DNA of 64,000 nucleotides. Source: Terriglobia bacterium (GTDB taxonomy: Bacteria; Acidobacteriota; Terriglobia; Acidiferrales; UBA7541). A program made the position numbers and the translations under genes. Under the pieces are notes generated by a model, which searched no databases, had not been told where the DNA came from, and worked only from the letters and a program-made list of their open reading frames with translations. Below are positions 34,903-43,603 of the stretch, piece by piece (position 1 is the first letter of the stretch; the number at the start of each line of letters is the position of its first letter). Location of the stretch: the NCBI GenBank assembly GCA_023512135.1, contig JAIMAG010000014.1, positions 1-64,000 of the forward strand, read 5' to 3'.

Positions 34903-36486
34903 ATGAACGCGCCTCGCCAGCCTCTTCGACTTCCCCTGAAGCGAACTCTGGTTTGCTTCGCCGTTCTGGCCGTCCTGCTCGCTACGTTGTCGCCATTTTC
35001 CTTTCAGCCCTACGATCCTTTGCTTGCGGCCCGACAATTCGAGACCCGCTTTACGATGGGGGGCTGGGATTGGTTGGGTCTGCCCGTCAATGTGCTGCTG
35101 TTTCTGCCTTTTGGCTTCGGCGCCTGGGCAGGGCTGCGGGACAGATTTCGCCTCCCGGTTCGCCTGGTCGCGGTGGGCGTTCTGGGTGGTGGCCTCTCCG
35201 CAATGTGCGAACTGCTGCAGCTTTTCCTCCCCGGGCGGTTGACGTCTTTTATGGACCTGACAGCGAACACAACTGGCGCCATACTCGGAGCGCTTTGCGC
35301 CTGGTGGTGGCAGCAGCCTGTGCTCGGCTGGCTCGAGGCGCGCGCACGGTGTCTGGTTCGCGTCCTGGTGCCCGCAAGGCTTTTGCAGCTCTGCCTTGCC
35401 TATCTGCTCGTGGTAAATGCGGCTTTGATATTGTTGTATCCGTGGAGCGGCCGCAGCACCTGGACCTGGGACACAAGCTATCCGCTCATACTCGGCAATG
35501 AAGCCGACGGCAGCCGCGCCTGGAACGGACGCATCTGGCGCGTCGAATTCGCTGACCGCGCGATCGCCCCGGAACATGTCGAGCAGGTCGTTCGCCAGGG
35601 CTTGGCAGCGGCCGCCGGCCCCGCCTTTGTCGGCTCCTATGTTTTCTCCCCGGAAATGTCCCTGGGGCAGAACGCCGGGGTGTTGCCTCCACTGCACTGG
35701 CGAGGCCCGGCCTCACCGAAGGCATCCGAGGGCGCTGTCCTCTTATCTCGAGAAGGTTGGTTGCAAACGGCGGGGCCGGCGACCGCTCTCACTGAACGAA
35801 TTCGGCGGTCGAATCAATTCACACTGGCAGTGCTCTGCGAGCCGGCCCGGCTCGACCAGTTCGGCCCTGCCCGCATCGTCAGCTTGTCGCTCGACCCCCG
35901 GAAACGGAACTTCACTCTGGGCCAGTTCGGCAGCCACGTTGCAGTTCGCGTACGCGCACCCCGCACCGGTCAGGACGCCACCGATCCCGAACTGCACCTT
36001 CACGAGGTATTCGCAACATCCCAGCCAGTGCATCTGCTGGTAACATTTGATGGCGCCCGCGTACGCGCCTGGATCAATGGTATTCCCTCCGATGCCGAGA
36101 TAGATCTGCGGACACGCCCCGGTCCTGCATTGCTCAGTCGTATCTTCTTTTTTTCTCCCTATCGAATCCGGGAATGGGAGGCTTGGGCTGCAGTGCTTTT
36201 GTTTGTACCGACGGGTCTGCTGCTGGGCATGGCGAGTGCAAGTTGGAGCGGGGGCCGGCGCGTGGTGGCCATCGGCATGGGTGTGCTGGTGCCGGCGCTC
36301 ACGGTGGAAGCCCTGACCACATGGCTGCTCGAACATCCGCTGCTGGCGGTTCGCGTATTGCTCGGTGCTGTGTTGACTGTTGCTGGTGCGGTCGCTGGCC
36401 TTGTGCTCGCGGGGGACCTGGTGCGGCTGCGGAGCAGTGAACCGGAACTGGCACGCGTCCCTCATGATGCCCGGCAGGTTTGCTGA
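34903..36486 (+). CDS. VanZ-like membrane protein with lectin-like ectodomain
   Basis: A 527-residue membrane protein. Residues 1-160 form a VanZ-like domain with four helices and the conserved LPVNVLLFLPFGFG and CELLQLFLPGRLTSFMDLTANTTGA. Residues ~170-405 look like an extracytoplasmic beta-sandwich (LamG/concanavalin type: NQFTLAVLCEPARLDQ, RIVSLSLDPRKRNFTLGQ, VHLLVTFDGARVRAWINGI). The last ~120 residues contain three more helices. ATG 34903 is used; GTG 34885 in frame would add six residues. VanZ was found in glycopeptide resistance, but this class has no fixed function. It overlaps the next gene's possible TTG start. Confidence 0.8.
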   Translation: MNAPRQPLRLPLKRTLVCFAVLAVLLATLSPFSFQPYDPLLAARQFETRFTMGGWDWLGLPVNVLLFLPFGFGAWAGLRDRFRLPVRLVAVGVLGGGLSAMCELLQLFLPGRLTSFMDLTANTTGAILGALCAWWWQQPVLGWLEARARCLVRVLVPARLLQLCLAYLLVVNAALILLYPWSGRSTWTWDTSYPLILGNEADGSRAWNGRIWRVEFADRAIAPEHVEQVVRQGLAAAAGPAFVGSYVFSPEMSLGQNAGVLPPLHWRGPASPKASEGAVLLSREGWLQTAGPATALTERIRRSNQFTLAVLCEPARLDQFGPARIVSLSLDPRKRNFTLGQFGSHVAVRVRAPRTGQDATDPELHLHEVFATSQPVHLLVTFDGARVRAWINGIPSDAEIDLRTRPGPALLSRIFFFSPYRIREWEAWAAVLLFVPTGLLLGMASASWSGGRRVVAIGMGVLVPALTVEALTTWLLEHPLLAVRVLLGAVLTVAGAVAGLVLAGDLVRLRSSEPELARVPHDARQVC

Positions 36487-36494
36487 GTCGAACG

Positions 36495-37178
36495 ATGCCT
36501 GTGGAACATTCGAATCATGCCTGCACAAAGCCGAGTGGTGCGCCCGGCACCACCGTCCGACGCTGGCTGCGAAGGCTGCTCCCGCAATGGTTGCAGCGCG
36601 TTTTCCGTATCAGTCGTGATCTGGGATTTCGCGCGGGAGCCATACATCTTCGCCAGCAACTGGCACGGGCCTGTGGCCGTTACCGTCGCCGTGGGGCACA
36701 TGCCGTTCAACCAGTGCGCAGTCTGATTTTCATCTGTCACGGCAACATCATTCGCAGTCCGTTTGCTGCCGCCCTGTTAAGAAAACTTCTTTCTGGCGGC
36801 GACGTGGAGATTCGTGTTTCCTCCGCAGGGTTGCGGGCCAACCCGACACAAGGCGCTGACCCACGTGTCCGCGCGCTGGCGCCACGCTTGGGCATCAGCC
36901 TGGAAGAGCACCGAGCCACACCCCTGACGGCAGCCATGGTGGAAGAAAACGATCTGCTGCTGGTCATGGACTACCGCAACGAAGCCGAGTTGCTGACCCG
37001 TTTCCCGCGGGCGCGAGGAAAGGTGTGGCTGTTGCGAGAATACCTCTGGCGCCGCGGAAAGGAACTGGAGATTCCCGACCCCTATCTGGGCGACGAGGCC
37101 GAGGTACGGCGCGTCTGCGAAGAACTGCATCGCTGCGTTGTGGAGTTGACCCGGCGACTCTACCCGGATGGTGTGTGA
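36495..37178 (+). CDS. Low-molecular-weight protein tyrosine phosphatase-like protein
   Basis: LMW-PTP homologue of 227 residues, about 75 longer at the N-terminus than the usual ~150. The P-loop is CHGNIIRS with Cys81 and Arg87 (CX5R), followed by SPFAAALLRKLL and SSAGLRANPTQGADPRV; the general acid Asp is in IPDPYLGD near residue 195. The second P-loop cysteine common in this family (CxGNICRS) is Ile86. Such phosphatases often act on tyrosine-phosphorylated exopolysaccharide kinases. ATG 36495 is chosen over TTG 36480, which overlaps the VanZ stop. The N-terminal extension is very basic (VRRWLRRLLPQWLQRVFR), maybe membrane-binding. Confidence 0.85.
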   Translation: MPVEHSNHACTKPSGAPGTTVRRWLRRLLPQWLQRVFRISRDLGFRAGAIHLRQQLARACGRYRRRGAHAVQPVRSLIFICHGNIIRSPFAAALLRKLLSGGDVEIRVSSAGLRANPTQGADPRVRALAPRLGISLEEHRATPLTAAMVEENDLLLVMDYRNEAELLTRFPRARGKVWLLREYLWRRGKELEIPDPYLGDEAEVRRVCEELHRCVVELTRRLYPDGV

Positions 37179-38032
37179 GTTTCGTGATGTTTCCGTCTTT
37201 CCATTCGCCTTCTCCAGAACTGCGGTGCAATCTGGCGAAGCTCGAAGTGCAGTTCGTCCGGCGTGGCGTACCAGTTGTTCAGAGGCAGCCGCTGCAGCCG
37301 GTAGGGATCATCGCCGAGCTGGACAAATCCTCCATGACAGGAACAGCAGCAGCGATAACCGGCTTTGCGGACCAGCGCGCGGTTTTCTTCCGTGATGTTC
37401 CCGGGCTGGCCGAATGGATAGGCAAACAGCGAAACTTGCGCACCCAGTTTGTCCTCGAGCTCTGCTTTGGAAGCGGTCAGCTCTACCCAGGCTTCCGCAG
37501 CAGAAACCCGGCCGAGGTCAGCATGATGGACCGTGTGTGAACCGATTTCAAAGCCCTGCCGGTGCAGTTCGCGCACGTGGCCCCACTCCATCCACGAGAC
37601 GCGTCCGCGTAGATGTTCGTCCCAGAACATCACCCGCCCGGTACCCATCAGACCGGTCGCGACAAAGAACGTTGCCGGCATTCCATACTCGGCCAGGATG
37701 GGCGCGGCAAATTCGAAGTTGTCGCGGTAGCCGTCGTCGAACGTGATCGTCACGGCGCGCCGCGGCCAGAGCTGGTGCTTCTGAAGGCAATCGAGCAGCT
37801 CAGTCAACGAAAGCACGGAATAGTGCTCGTGCAGCAGGCGAAGCATCCAGCGGAATCGTGCGGTGCTGACGGTCAGCGCGTCTTCAGGAATCTGGTCGGT
37901 GACGCGATGGAAGGTCAGAATCGCTGCGGGCAGGCGGTTCTGCGCCGCCCGCACACAGTCGCGCAACCACTCCGCACCCGAATAGCAGACGCCGCGAAGA
38001 ATCGCCGCCTTGGCCAGCCGCTTGAAGTCCAT
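37160..38032 (-). CDS. Polysaccharide deacetylase (NodB type)
   Basis: Carbohydrate esterase family 4 enzyme, 290 residues, removing N- or O-acetyl groups from a polymer. The NodB motifs are present: TFDDGYRDN (metal-binding Asp-Asp), the SHTVHHADL motif with two metal-binding His, and FAYPFGQPG. ILTFHRVTDQIPEDALTV precedes them, as in polymer-modifying deacetylases of EPS loci. No signal peptide is evident. ATG 38032 is the first in the conserved N-terminus. It runs from the CelD-like gene and overlaps the convergent phosphatase gene by 19 bases. Confidence 0.92.
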   Translation of the reverse strand: MDFKRLAKAAILRGVCYSGAEWLRDCVRAAQNRLPAAILTFHRVTDQIPEDALTVSTARFRWMLRLLHEHYSVLSLTELLDCLQKHQLWPRRAVTITFDDGYRDNFEFAAPILAEYGMPATFFVATGLMGTGRVMFWDEHLRGRVSWMEWGHVRELHRQGFEIGSHTVHHADLGRVSAAEAWVELTASKAELEDKLGAQVSLFAYPFGQPGNITEENRALVRKAGYRCCCSCHGGFVQLGDDPYRLQRLPLNNWYATPDELHFELRQIAPQFWRRRMERRKHHETHTPSG

Positions 38033-38064
38033 CTTGTGTGTGCCTCGTGCGCCGCCGCCGCCGC

Positions 38065-39255
38065 TCAGCCGTCGCTCCATTCTTTGCGGTACGGACGGAA
38101 GCGCCGATAGGTGCGCCGGAAAAATTCCCAGGCCGAATTCGGAATGTGCGCCCGCAGCCATTCCTTTCCGCGTGCAGTGGAGTCCGCCAGATTCAGGTAC
38201 ACCGCACCACGCGAGCGGCTTCGTGCCGCCCGCAGATGGACATACTTCTGCTCGCGTGCTCCCCAGCGCAGCTTGTATTCGTCCCCGCCGCCTAAGAAAT
38301 CGTAGAAGCGCATGCGACGCTCGATGGAATCTCGGATGACATAAGCCCTCAGGAAATTGCCGGGAGAAAGTGCCGCGCACTCTGGGTCGTAGCCGATCAT
38401 TAAATTCACCTGCGTGTCGGCGTAGCGGAAATCGAGCTCTGCGGCGATGGTGCGGTCATCCGCGTCCAGCAGCCAGAAATCCAGCCATCCCCGCTCCAGC
38501 ATGCGCGGAGCAAACCGGTAGTAGAAATCACGCCGCTGGGGGACCGAGAAGCTTCCGGACTGCCCGCGCGCCTGCCAGAGCTGGGAATTTAATCGGAACA
38601 ACTGGTTGAGTGCCTCGGGCAGTTGCTCCGCACGATCGCAACGCCAGATGCGAACTTTGTGAGCGGACTCCAGTCTGCGGCGTTGCTTTTTCAGGCTCAT
38701 TCGCATGTTGCTCGAAAGCGAGGCCCAGTACGCCTCCCAACTTTCAGGCAGTAGAATCCTTCTGTGGGGCGCGTAGCTCATCTGACAAATCCAACCCCGC
38801 CGGGAAAATTCTTGTTGCAGAGCAGGGATCATGACCGATTCTTCTACCAACGCATTCAGCTCCACCAGATCCCAGCACGAGCGGTGCTCTTCCAACCCAT
38901 CCAGGAACGCTGCGGCTGCCTCCTCCACATGGTTCGGGTCTGCGATGAGATTCAGGCTGTCGGAGTCGAATGAACCGTCTCCGACGAGGCGCAAAACGTT
39001 CAGGGTGAAGCCGGGCAGCACCCTACGCTGGACGATCTGCAGCGGCGCAATCAGGAACGGTTCTCCATCATTTCTCCGGGCCACGAGGATCAGCAGGTTC
39101 GAGCCGTCTGTGTAGGCTTCGCTCCAGGACACGAGCCATTCCCGAGTAAGAAAAACAGAGGGATCAGTGCATTGGGCGACAAACTGATCCCACCGTTCCC
39201 CGAGCTTGCCCAACTCGTCCCAGGACCGGAATGTTTCTAGGCCTCTTGTGCGCAT
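38065..39255 (-). CDS. CelD/BcsL-like GNAT acetyltransferase
   Basis: Predicted acetyltransferase of the GNAT/BioF2 group associated with cellulose or exopolysaccharide loci, 396 residues. Recognisable parts are DPSVFLTREWLVSWSEAY, FLIAPLQIVQRRVLPGF, the middle SLKKQRRRLE, and the C-terminal GNFLRAYVIRDSIERRM then DFLGGGDEYKLRWG. The latter is the substrate/CoA-site end of the family. The start ATG 39255 has no strong ribosome-binding site. It lies 32 bases upstream of the deacetylase on the same strand; the pair probably modifies the same polymer. Confidence 0.88.
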   Translation of the reverse strand: MRTRGLETFRSWDELGKLGERWDQFVAQCTDPSVFLTREWLVSWSEAYTDGSNLLILVARRNDGEPFLIAPLQIVQRRVLPGFTLNVLRLVGDGSFDSDSLNLIADPNHVEEAAAAFLDGLEEHRSCWDLVELNALVEESVMIPALQQEFSRRGWICQMSYAPHRRILLPESWEAYWASLSSNMRMSLKKQRRRLESAHKVRIWRCDRAEQLPEALNQLFRLNSQLWQARGQSGSFSVPQRRDFYYRFAPRMLERGWLDFWLLDADDRTIAAELDFRYADTQVNLMIGYDPECAALSPGNFLRAYVIRDSIERRMRFYDFLGGGDEYKLRWGAREQKYVHLRAARSRSRGAVYLNLADSTARGKEWLRAHIPNSAWEFFRRTYRRFRPYRKEWSDG

Positions 39256-39758
39256 GACACTAGCTTGCTCAGCAACTGCCCCCGGCTAATGGTCATCGTG
39301 CGTCGGACTTGTTTTACATTTGCAGCAATTGTTTCGCCAGAAGTATCTCGAACCGCCTCGGCTTCGCAAGTGTTTGTTCGATGAAGCTTTAGCTGGTTTT
39401 CGGCGATGCCGACCGAACCCTCTTTTGCAGTAGTCATCCCCCGTCGTACCCTTGGACGAAACCGCACGGCTTATCCCAACTGCACGCCCCTTTTCTGTTC
39501 TGCTAGTTTCACCGCAATCCCTTAGCAGCCAGCCAATTTAGCCCTACTGACCCAGACCTGCGGTTCGCGCCCGAAGGGCATGACCGGAGAAATGTTTGGG
39601 AAAATAGTGGAAATCTGTTTCTCTTCCTTCTGCGACCTGTTCGGGTGCCTTTGCTAATTTATTGGATTTGTTGATTTTGTATTTTCTCCAATTCGTTTGC
39701 CAGAGCCTTTCATTTGGAGTGAGAGTTGCATTCAACGCAGCGGCAACCGGAAACACAC
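39256..39758. other. Divergent intergenic region upstream of glmS
   Basis: About 500 bases between the minus-strand CelD-like gene and glmS. Its 39590-39720 part is AT-rich. A 76-codon minus-strand frame (39237-39467) overlaps the CelD start, but its codon use is unlike the neighbours and no motif is seen. No glmS ribozyme core or terminator was recognised. Confidence 0.5.
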
Positions 39759-41612
39759 ATGTGCGGCATTGTAGGATACGTTGGACCGCGGCCCCTGGTG
39801 CCGGTGCTGCTCGAAGGGCTCAAGCGGCTGGAGTACCGAGGCTATGACTCGGCCGGTGTGGCAGTGGGTGGCAACGGCAATGGGCTGAGTCTGCGTCGGG
39901 TTACGGGCAAATTAGCTAATCTCGAACGTGCCCTGTGCGCTTCGCCGCTGCACGGTACCTACGGTTTGGGCCACACGCGCTGGGCTACTCATGGTCCGCC
40001 CAGTGAACGGAATGCCCACCCGCATACAGATTGTTCCGGACGAGTGGCGCTGGTGCACAACGGAATCATCGAAAATTACGCCGAGTTGAAGGAGCGCCTG
40101 CTCGCCGCCGGGCACCGCCTGCAGAGCGAAACCGACAGCGAAGTCGTCGCGCACCTGATTGAATCGCATCTGGGCGACGACCTGGCCACTGCGGTGCGGA
40201 CGGTCGTGGGACAGTTGCGCGGCTCCTTCGCGCTGGCGGTAATTTCCCGCAGTGACCCCGAAACTATCGTCGCTGCCCGGTGGGGTGCGCCGGTGGTGCT
40301 CGGCCTCGGTGAGCAGGAGTATTTTGTCGCCTCGGATGTGCTGCCCATTCTGCCCTACACACGCAAGGTCATCTATCTGGCCGATGGCGAAGTGGCGGTG
40401 CTTCGTCCGACGGGGATTTCCATCACCGATTTCAGCGGCACGCCACGCCAGCCGCAGCCGCAGACGGTCACCTGGGATGCCGCGCACGCAGAAAAGAACG
40501 GTTTCCGGCATTTCATGCTCAAGGAAATCTACGAGCAGCCGATCGCCATTCGCGAAACGCTCCGCGGCCGCGTGGACTGGCAGCAACAACGGGTCGCCCT
40601 CGCCGAACTGGACGTGCTGCTCGACCGGATGAATCGCCTGCAGCGGATTCACCTGGTGGCGTGTGGCACTTCCCTTCACGCCGCGATGGTGGGCAAGTGG
40701 ATGATGGAAGCGCTCGCGCGGATTCCGGTGGAAGTGGACTACGGTTCGGAATACCGTTATCGAAATCCGGTGCTGGACGCGCAAACCCTCACCGTGCTGA
40801 TCAGCCAGTCCGGGGAAACGGCCGATACACTGGCCGCCGCTCGCGAAGCGCGCGGCCAGGGTGCGGCAACGCTGGCGATCACCAATGTGCCCGGCAGCAC
40901 GCTGGCGCGCGAAAGCGATGCGGCGCTGCTCACGCGGGCGGGCCCGGAGATCGGCGTTGCCGCGACAAAAACGTTTTCGGCGCAGCTCGTCGCTTTGCTC
41001 CTGCTCGCGCTGGAGCTGGCACAGCGCCGCACCTGCTTGTCGGAAGCGCAGGCCCGTGCGCTCTTTTCTTCCCTGGCGTCGCTTCCCGCGCAAATCGAAC
41101 GGGTCCTGGAACGCGACGCAGCTGTCGAAGCGCTCGCCCGGCGCTTCTACCGCGTTCAGGATTGCCTCTATCTGGGCCGCGGCATTCATTTCCCGATCGC
41201 TCTCGAGGGCGCACTGAAGCTGAAGGAAATTTCCTATATCCATGCCGAAGGCTACCCGGCCGGCGAAATGAAGCACGGACCGAATGCCCTGATTGACGAT
41301 CAGCTCCCGGTCGTCTTCCTGGCCACCCGGGAGCCCGGCAATGCGGCCAGCGAACTGCTCTATCAGAAAACCTTGAGCAATATGGAAGAAGTCCGCGCGC
41401 GCCAGGGGCGTGTGATTGCGGTGGTGAACGAAGGCGACCGGGAGGCCCGCAGTCGCGCCGAGGCGGTTCTGGAAATTCCCCGGGCCAGCGAGTTCGTGCT
41501 CCCGTTGCTGGAAGTGGTGCCGCTGCAACTGCTCGCCTACCACATCGCTGTGCTGCGTGGTTGTGATGTGGATCAGCCGCGAAATTTGGCGAAATCGGTC
41601 ACGGTCGAGTAG
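39759..41612 (+). CDS. glmS: Glutamine-fructose-6-phosphate aminotransferase (isomerizing)
   Basis: Makes glucosamine 6-phosphate from fructose 6-phosphate and glutamine, the entry to UDP-GlcNAc. 617 residues. The N-terminal Ntn glutaminase domain starts at Cys2 (MCGIVGYVG), with HTRWATHG and HNGIIENY. The two SIS isomerase domains follow (LISQSGETADTLAA, SYIHAEGYPAGEMKHGP) and the protein ends with the conserved RNLAKSVTVE. The chosen ATG 39759 gives the catalytic Cys at position 2, which fixes the start. The gene heads the glmS/UDP-sugar dehydrogenase/GT39 group. Confidence 0.98.
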   Translation: MCGIVGYVGPRPLVPVLLEGLKRLEYRGYDSAGVAVGGNGNGLSLRRVTGKLANLERALCASPLHGTYGLGHTRWATHGPPSERNAHPHTDCSGRVALVHNGIIENYAELKERLLAAGHRLQSETDSEVVAHLIESHLGDDLATAVRTVVGQLRGSFALAVISRSDPETIVAARWGAPVVLGLGEQEYFVASDVLPILPYTRKVIYLADGEVAVLRPTGISITDFSGTPRQPQPQTVTWDAAHAEKNGFRHFMLKEIYEQPIAIRETLRGRVDWQQQRVALAELDVLLDRMNRLQRIHLVACGTSLHAAMVGKWMMEALARIPVEVDYGSEYRYRNPVLDAQTLTVLISQSGETADTLAAAREARGQGAATLAITNVPGSTLARESDAALLTRAGPEIGVAATKTFSAQLVALLLLALELAQRRTCLSEAQARALFSSLASLPAQIERVLERDAAVEALARRFYRVQDCLYLGRGIHFPIALEGALKLKEISYIHAEGYPAGEMKHGPNALIDDQLPVVFLATREPGNAASELLYQKTLSNMEEVRARQGRVIAVVNEGDREARSRAEAVLEIPRASEFVLPLLEVVPLQLLAYHIAVLRGCDVDQPRNLAKSVTVE

Positions 41613-41738
41613 GCCGGTCGCTCAGGAGGGTTTTCCCGAAGAAGGCAGATTTGCGCGACCGCACTCGGAAACACAGCCGAAGAAGTGAGCTCCGCGTGCA
41701 CGTCGCTTCGGCAGGCTCCGCAGAGATTGCGAGGTCCG

Positions 41739-41954
41739 ATGGTTGTTCCGGCTCGGGTTTCGGTTCCAGAGTCCGGCCGCGAGGGGGACCGGTGGTTCCG
41801 CGGATTGATGCAATGCGCGCGGTGTGCAGCACGTCGCTGGGAGGCGTTCCGCTGGGGCGATGTGCTGCTGCTCCGTCGCGATGGCACCGTAGAGCTGCAT
41901 TGTTTCGGCTGCGGCGAGCGCCGGCCGCACCGGTTCGTGCGCATGGGCCGCTGA
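41739..41954 (+). CDS. Small hypothetical zinc-ribbon-like protein
   Basis: About 71 residues between glmS and the UDP-sugar dehydrogenase. Two cysteine pairs (CARC near residue 26 and CFGC near 56) separated by about 26 residues (WGDVLLLRRDGTVELH) look like a small zinc ribbon. The N-terminal half is less convincing; ATG 41739 and ATG 41808 are both possible, and a frame reaching 41685 is open. No known family. The cysteine spacing is the only evidence that it is real. Confidence 0.45.
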   Translation: MVVPARVSVPESGREGDRWFRGLMQCARCAARRWEAFRWGDVLLLRRDGTVELHCFGCGERRPHRFVRMGR

Positions 41955-42116
41955 GCGCTCACGGGGTGCGGGCCGGAGTTTCGTACCCCTGTTCACAGGG
42001 GCCAGCCGGAGCTGACTTTCTAGACAGCACAGGCCACCGCAGAATTGTTGCAGGGTGTGCGGCGGCCGCATAAGATGAGCAGGCTGCATTCGCGCCTGCA
42101 ACTTGACACGACACCC

Positions 42117-43487
42117 ATGAAGCCACCACCAACCACCACCGAAAAGCTCCCCCGCCGGCCGGACGCGTTTGCCGAGCGCAATCTCCGCGTCGGCATTATC
42201 GGTTGCGGATATGTTGGCCTGCCGCTGGCGCTGCGCTTTGCCGAAGCCGGTCATCGCGTGACGGGCTTCGACACCGATCCGCGAAAAGTCGCCAAGCTGA
42301 ACGCCGGGCAGAGTTATCTGCGCCACATCCCGGCCGAAAAAATTCAGCAGCAGCTCTCCTGCGAGCACTTTCAGGCGAGCGGAGAGTTCGCTCAGCTCCG
42401 CGAAATGGACGCCATCCTGATCTGTGTGCCCACTCCGCTCGATGAGCGCCGCGAGCCGGACCTGTGCTATGTGGAGCAGACCGCTCACGTGATCGCCCAG
42501 AATCTCCAGCGCGGGCAACTGGTCGTGCTGGAATCGACGACCTATCCGGGAACCACGGAAGAGCTTGTGCTGCCGATTCTGGAGCGCAGCGGATTGCGCT
42601 GCCCTGTTTCCTCCGCGGAGGATGTGACGACCGATTTTTATCTGGCCTTTTCTCCGGAACGGGAAGACCCCGGAAACCAGCAGTACTCGCTGGCGCAGAT
42701 CCCCAAAGTCGTCGCCGGGGTGAACCCGCCCAGCCGGCTGGCGGTGGAACATCTCTACAGACAGATCGTCACCCGCGTCGTTCCCGTCAGCTCGACCCGC
42801 ACGGCAGAGATGACCAAGCTGCTGGAGAACATCTTCCGCTCGGTGAATATCGCTCTGGTCAACGAACTGAAGTTGCTCTGCCAGCGCATGGGCATCAACA
42901 TCTGGGAAGTCATCGAAAGCGCGGCGACCAAGCCGTTCGGCTACATGCCGTTCTATCCCGGCCCCGGCTTGGGTGGCCACTGCATTCCGGTGGACCCCTT
43001 CTACCTGTCCTGGAAAGCGCGAGAGTACGATTTCACCACGCGGTTCATCGAGCTGGCCGGCGAGATCAATGTTTCCATGCCCTACCACGTGGTCGAAACG
43101 ACCGCGCAGGCGCTGAACGCGCGGCACAAAGCGATGAACGGGTCTAGGCTCCTGATCCTCGGCGTCGCGTACAAGAAAGATGTGGACGACATGCGCGAAT
43201 CTCCTGCGCTGAAAATCCTGCAACTGCTCCAACAGCGCGGTGCGCAGGTCGACTACAACGACCCGTACGTGCCCGAACTCTACGCCATGCGGCACTATGA
43301 CTTCTCCGGTCTGAAATCGGTTGAACTGACCGCAGAGCGGCTGGCCGGCTACGATGGCGTGCTGATTGTCACCGATCACTCCTGCTACGACTTTGCCTTC
43401 ATCGTGCGACACGCCCGCCTCGTCGTGGATACACGCAACGCGACACGCAACGTCGCCGAACATCGGGAAAAAATCGTTCTGGCCTGA
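42117..43487 (+). CDS. UDP-N-acetyl-hexosamine/UDP-glucose dehydrogenase (nucleotide-sugar dehydrogenase)
   Basis: NAD-dependent oxidation of C6 of a UDP-sugar to the uronate, 456 residues, resembling WbpA/WecC/TviB. N-terminal GIIGCGYVGLPLALRF binds NAD; the middle has STTYPGTTEELV and ETxKLLENIFRSVNIALVNE-like region; the catalytic Cys is residue 289 in GGHCIPVDPFYL, and the C-terminal domain has ILGVAYKKDVDDMRESPAL. UDP-GlcNAc/ManNAc is more likely than UDP-glucose because of this sequence type, but this is a family-level call. ATG 42117 is used; ATG 42075 is an alternative. With glmS it supplies uronate precursors. Confidence 0.92.
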   Translation: MKPPPTTTEKLPRRPDAFAERNLRVGIIGCGYVGLPLALRFAEAGHRVTGFDTDPRKVAKLNAGQSYLRHIPAEKIQQQLSCEHFQASGEFAQLREMDAILICVPTPLDERREPDLCYVEQTAHVIAQNLQRGQLVVLESTTYPGTTEELVLPILERSGLRCPVSSAEDVTTDFYLAFSPEREDPGNQQYSLAQIPKVVAGVNPPSRLAVEHLYRQIVTRVVPVSSTRTAEMTKLLENIFRSVNIALVNELKLLCQRMGINIWEVIESAATKPFGYMPFYPGPGLGGHCIPVDPFYLSWKAREYDFTTRFIELAGEINVSMPYHVVETTAQALNARHKAMNGSRLLILGVAYKKDVDDMRESPALKILQLLQQRGAQVDYNDPYVPELYAMRHYDFSGLKSVELTAERLAGYDGVLIVTDHSCYDFAFIVRHARLVVDTRNATRNVAEHREKIVLA

Positions 43488-43603
43488 GGCCGGCCGTCGC
43501 CCTGGCTCCGGTGCGTTCGCAGAGTCGAGCAGCGCCGCCCTGCTGATATCTCTTTAGTTTCTTTATGATTTCATTACAATACTGCCCGCTGAGGACCCTG
43601 CAG

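Noticed and set aside
39237-39467. 76-codon minus-strand frame before the CelD-like gene
   Set aside because: Codon use unlike neighbours, overlaps the CelD start, no motif or good ribosome-binding site.
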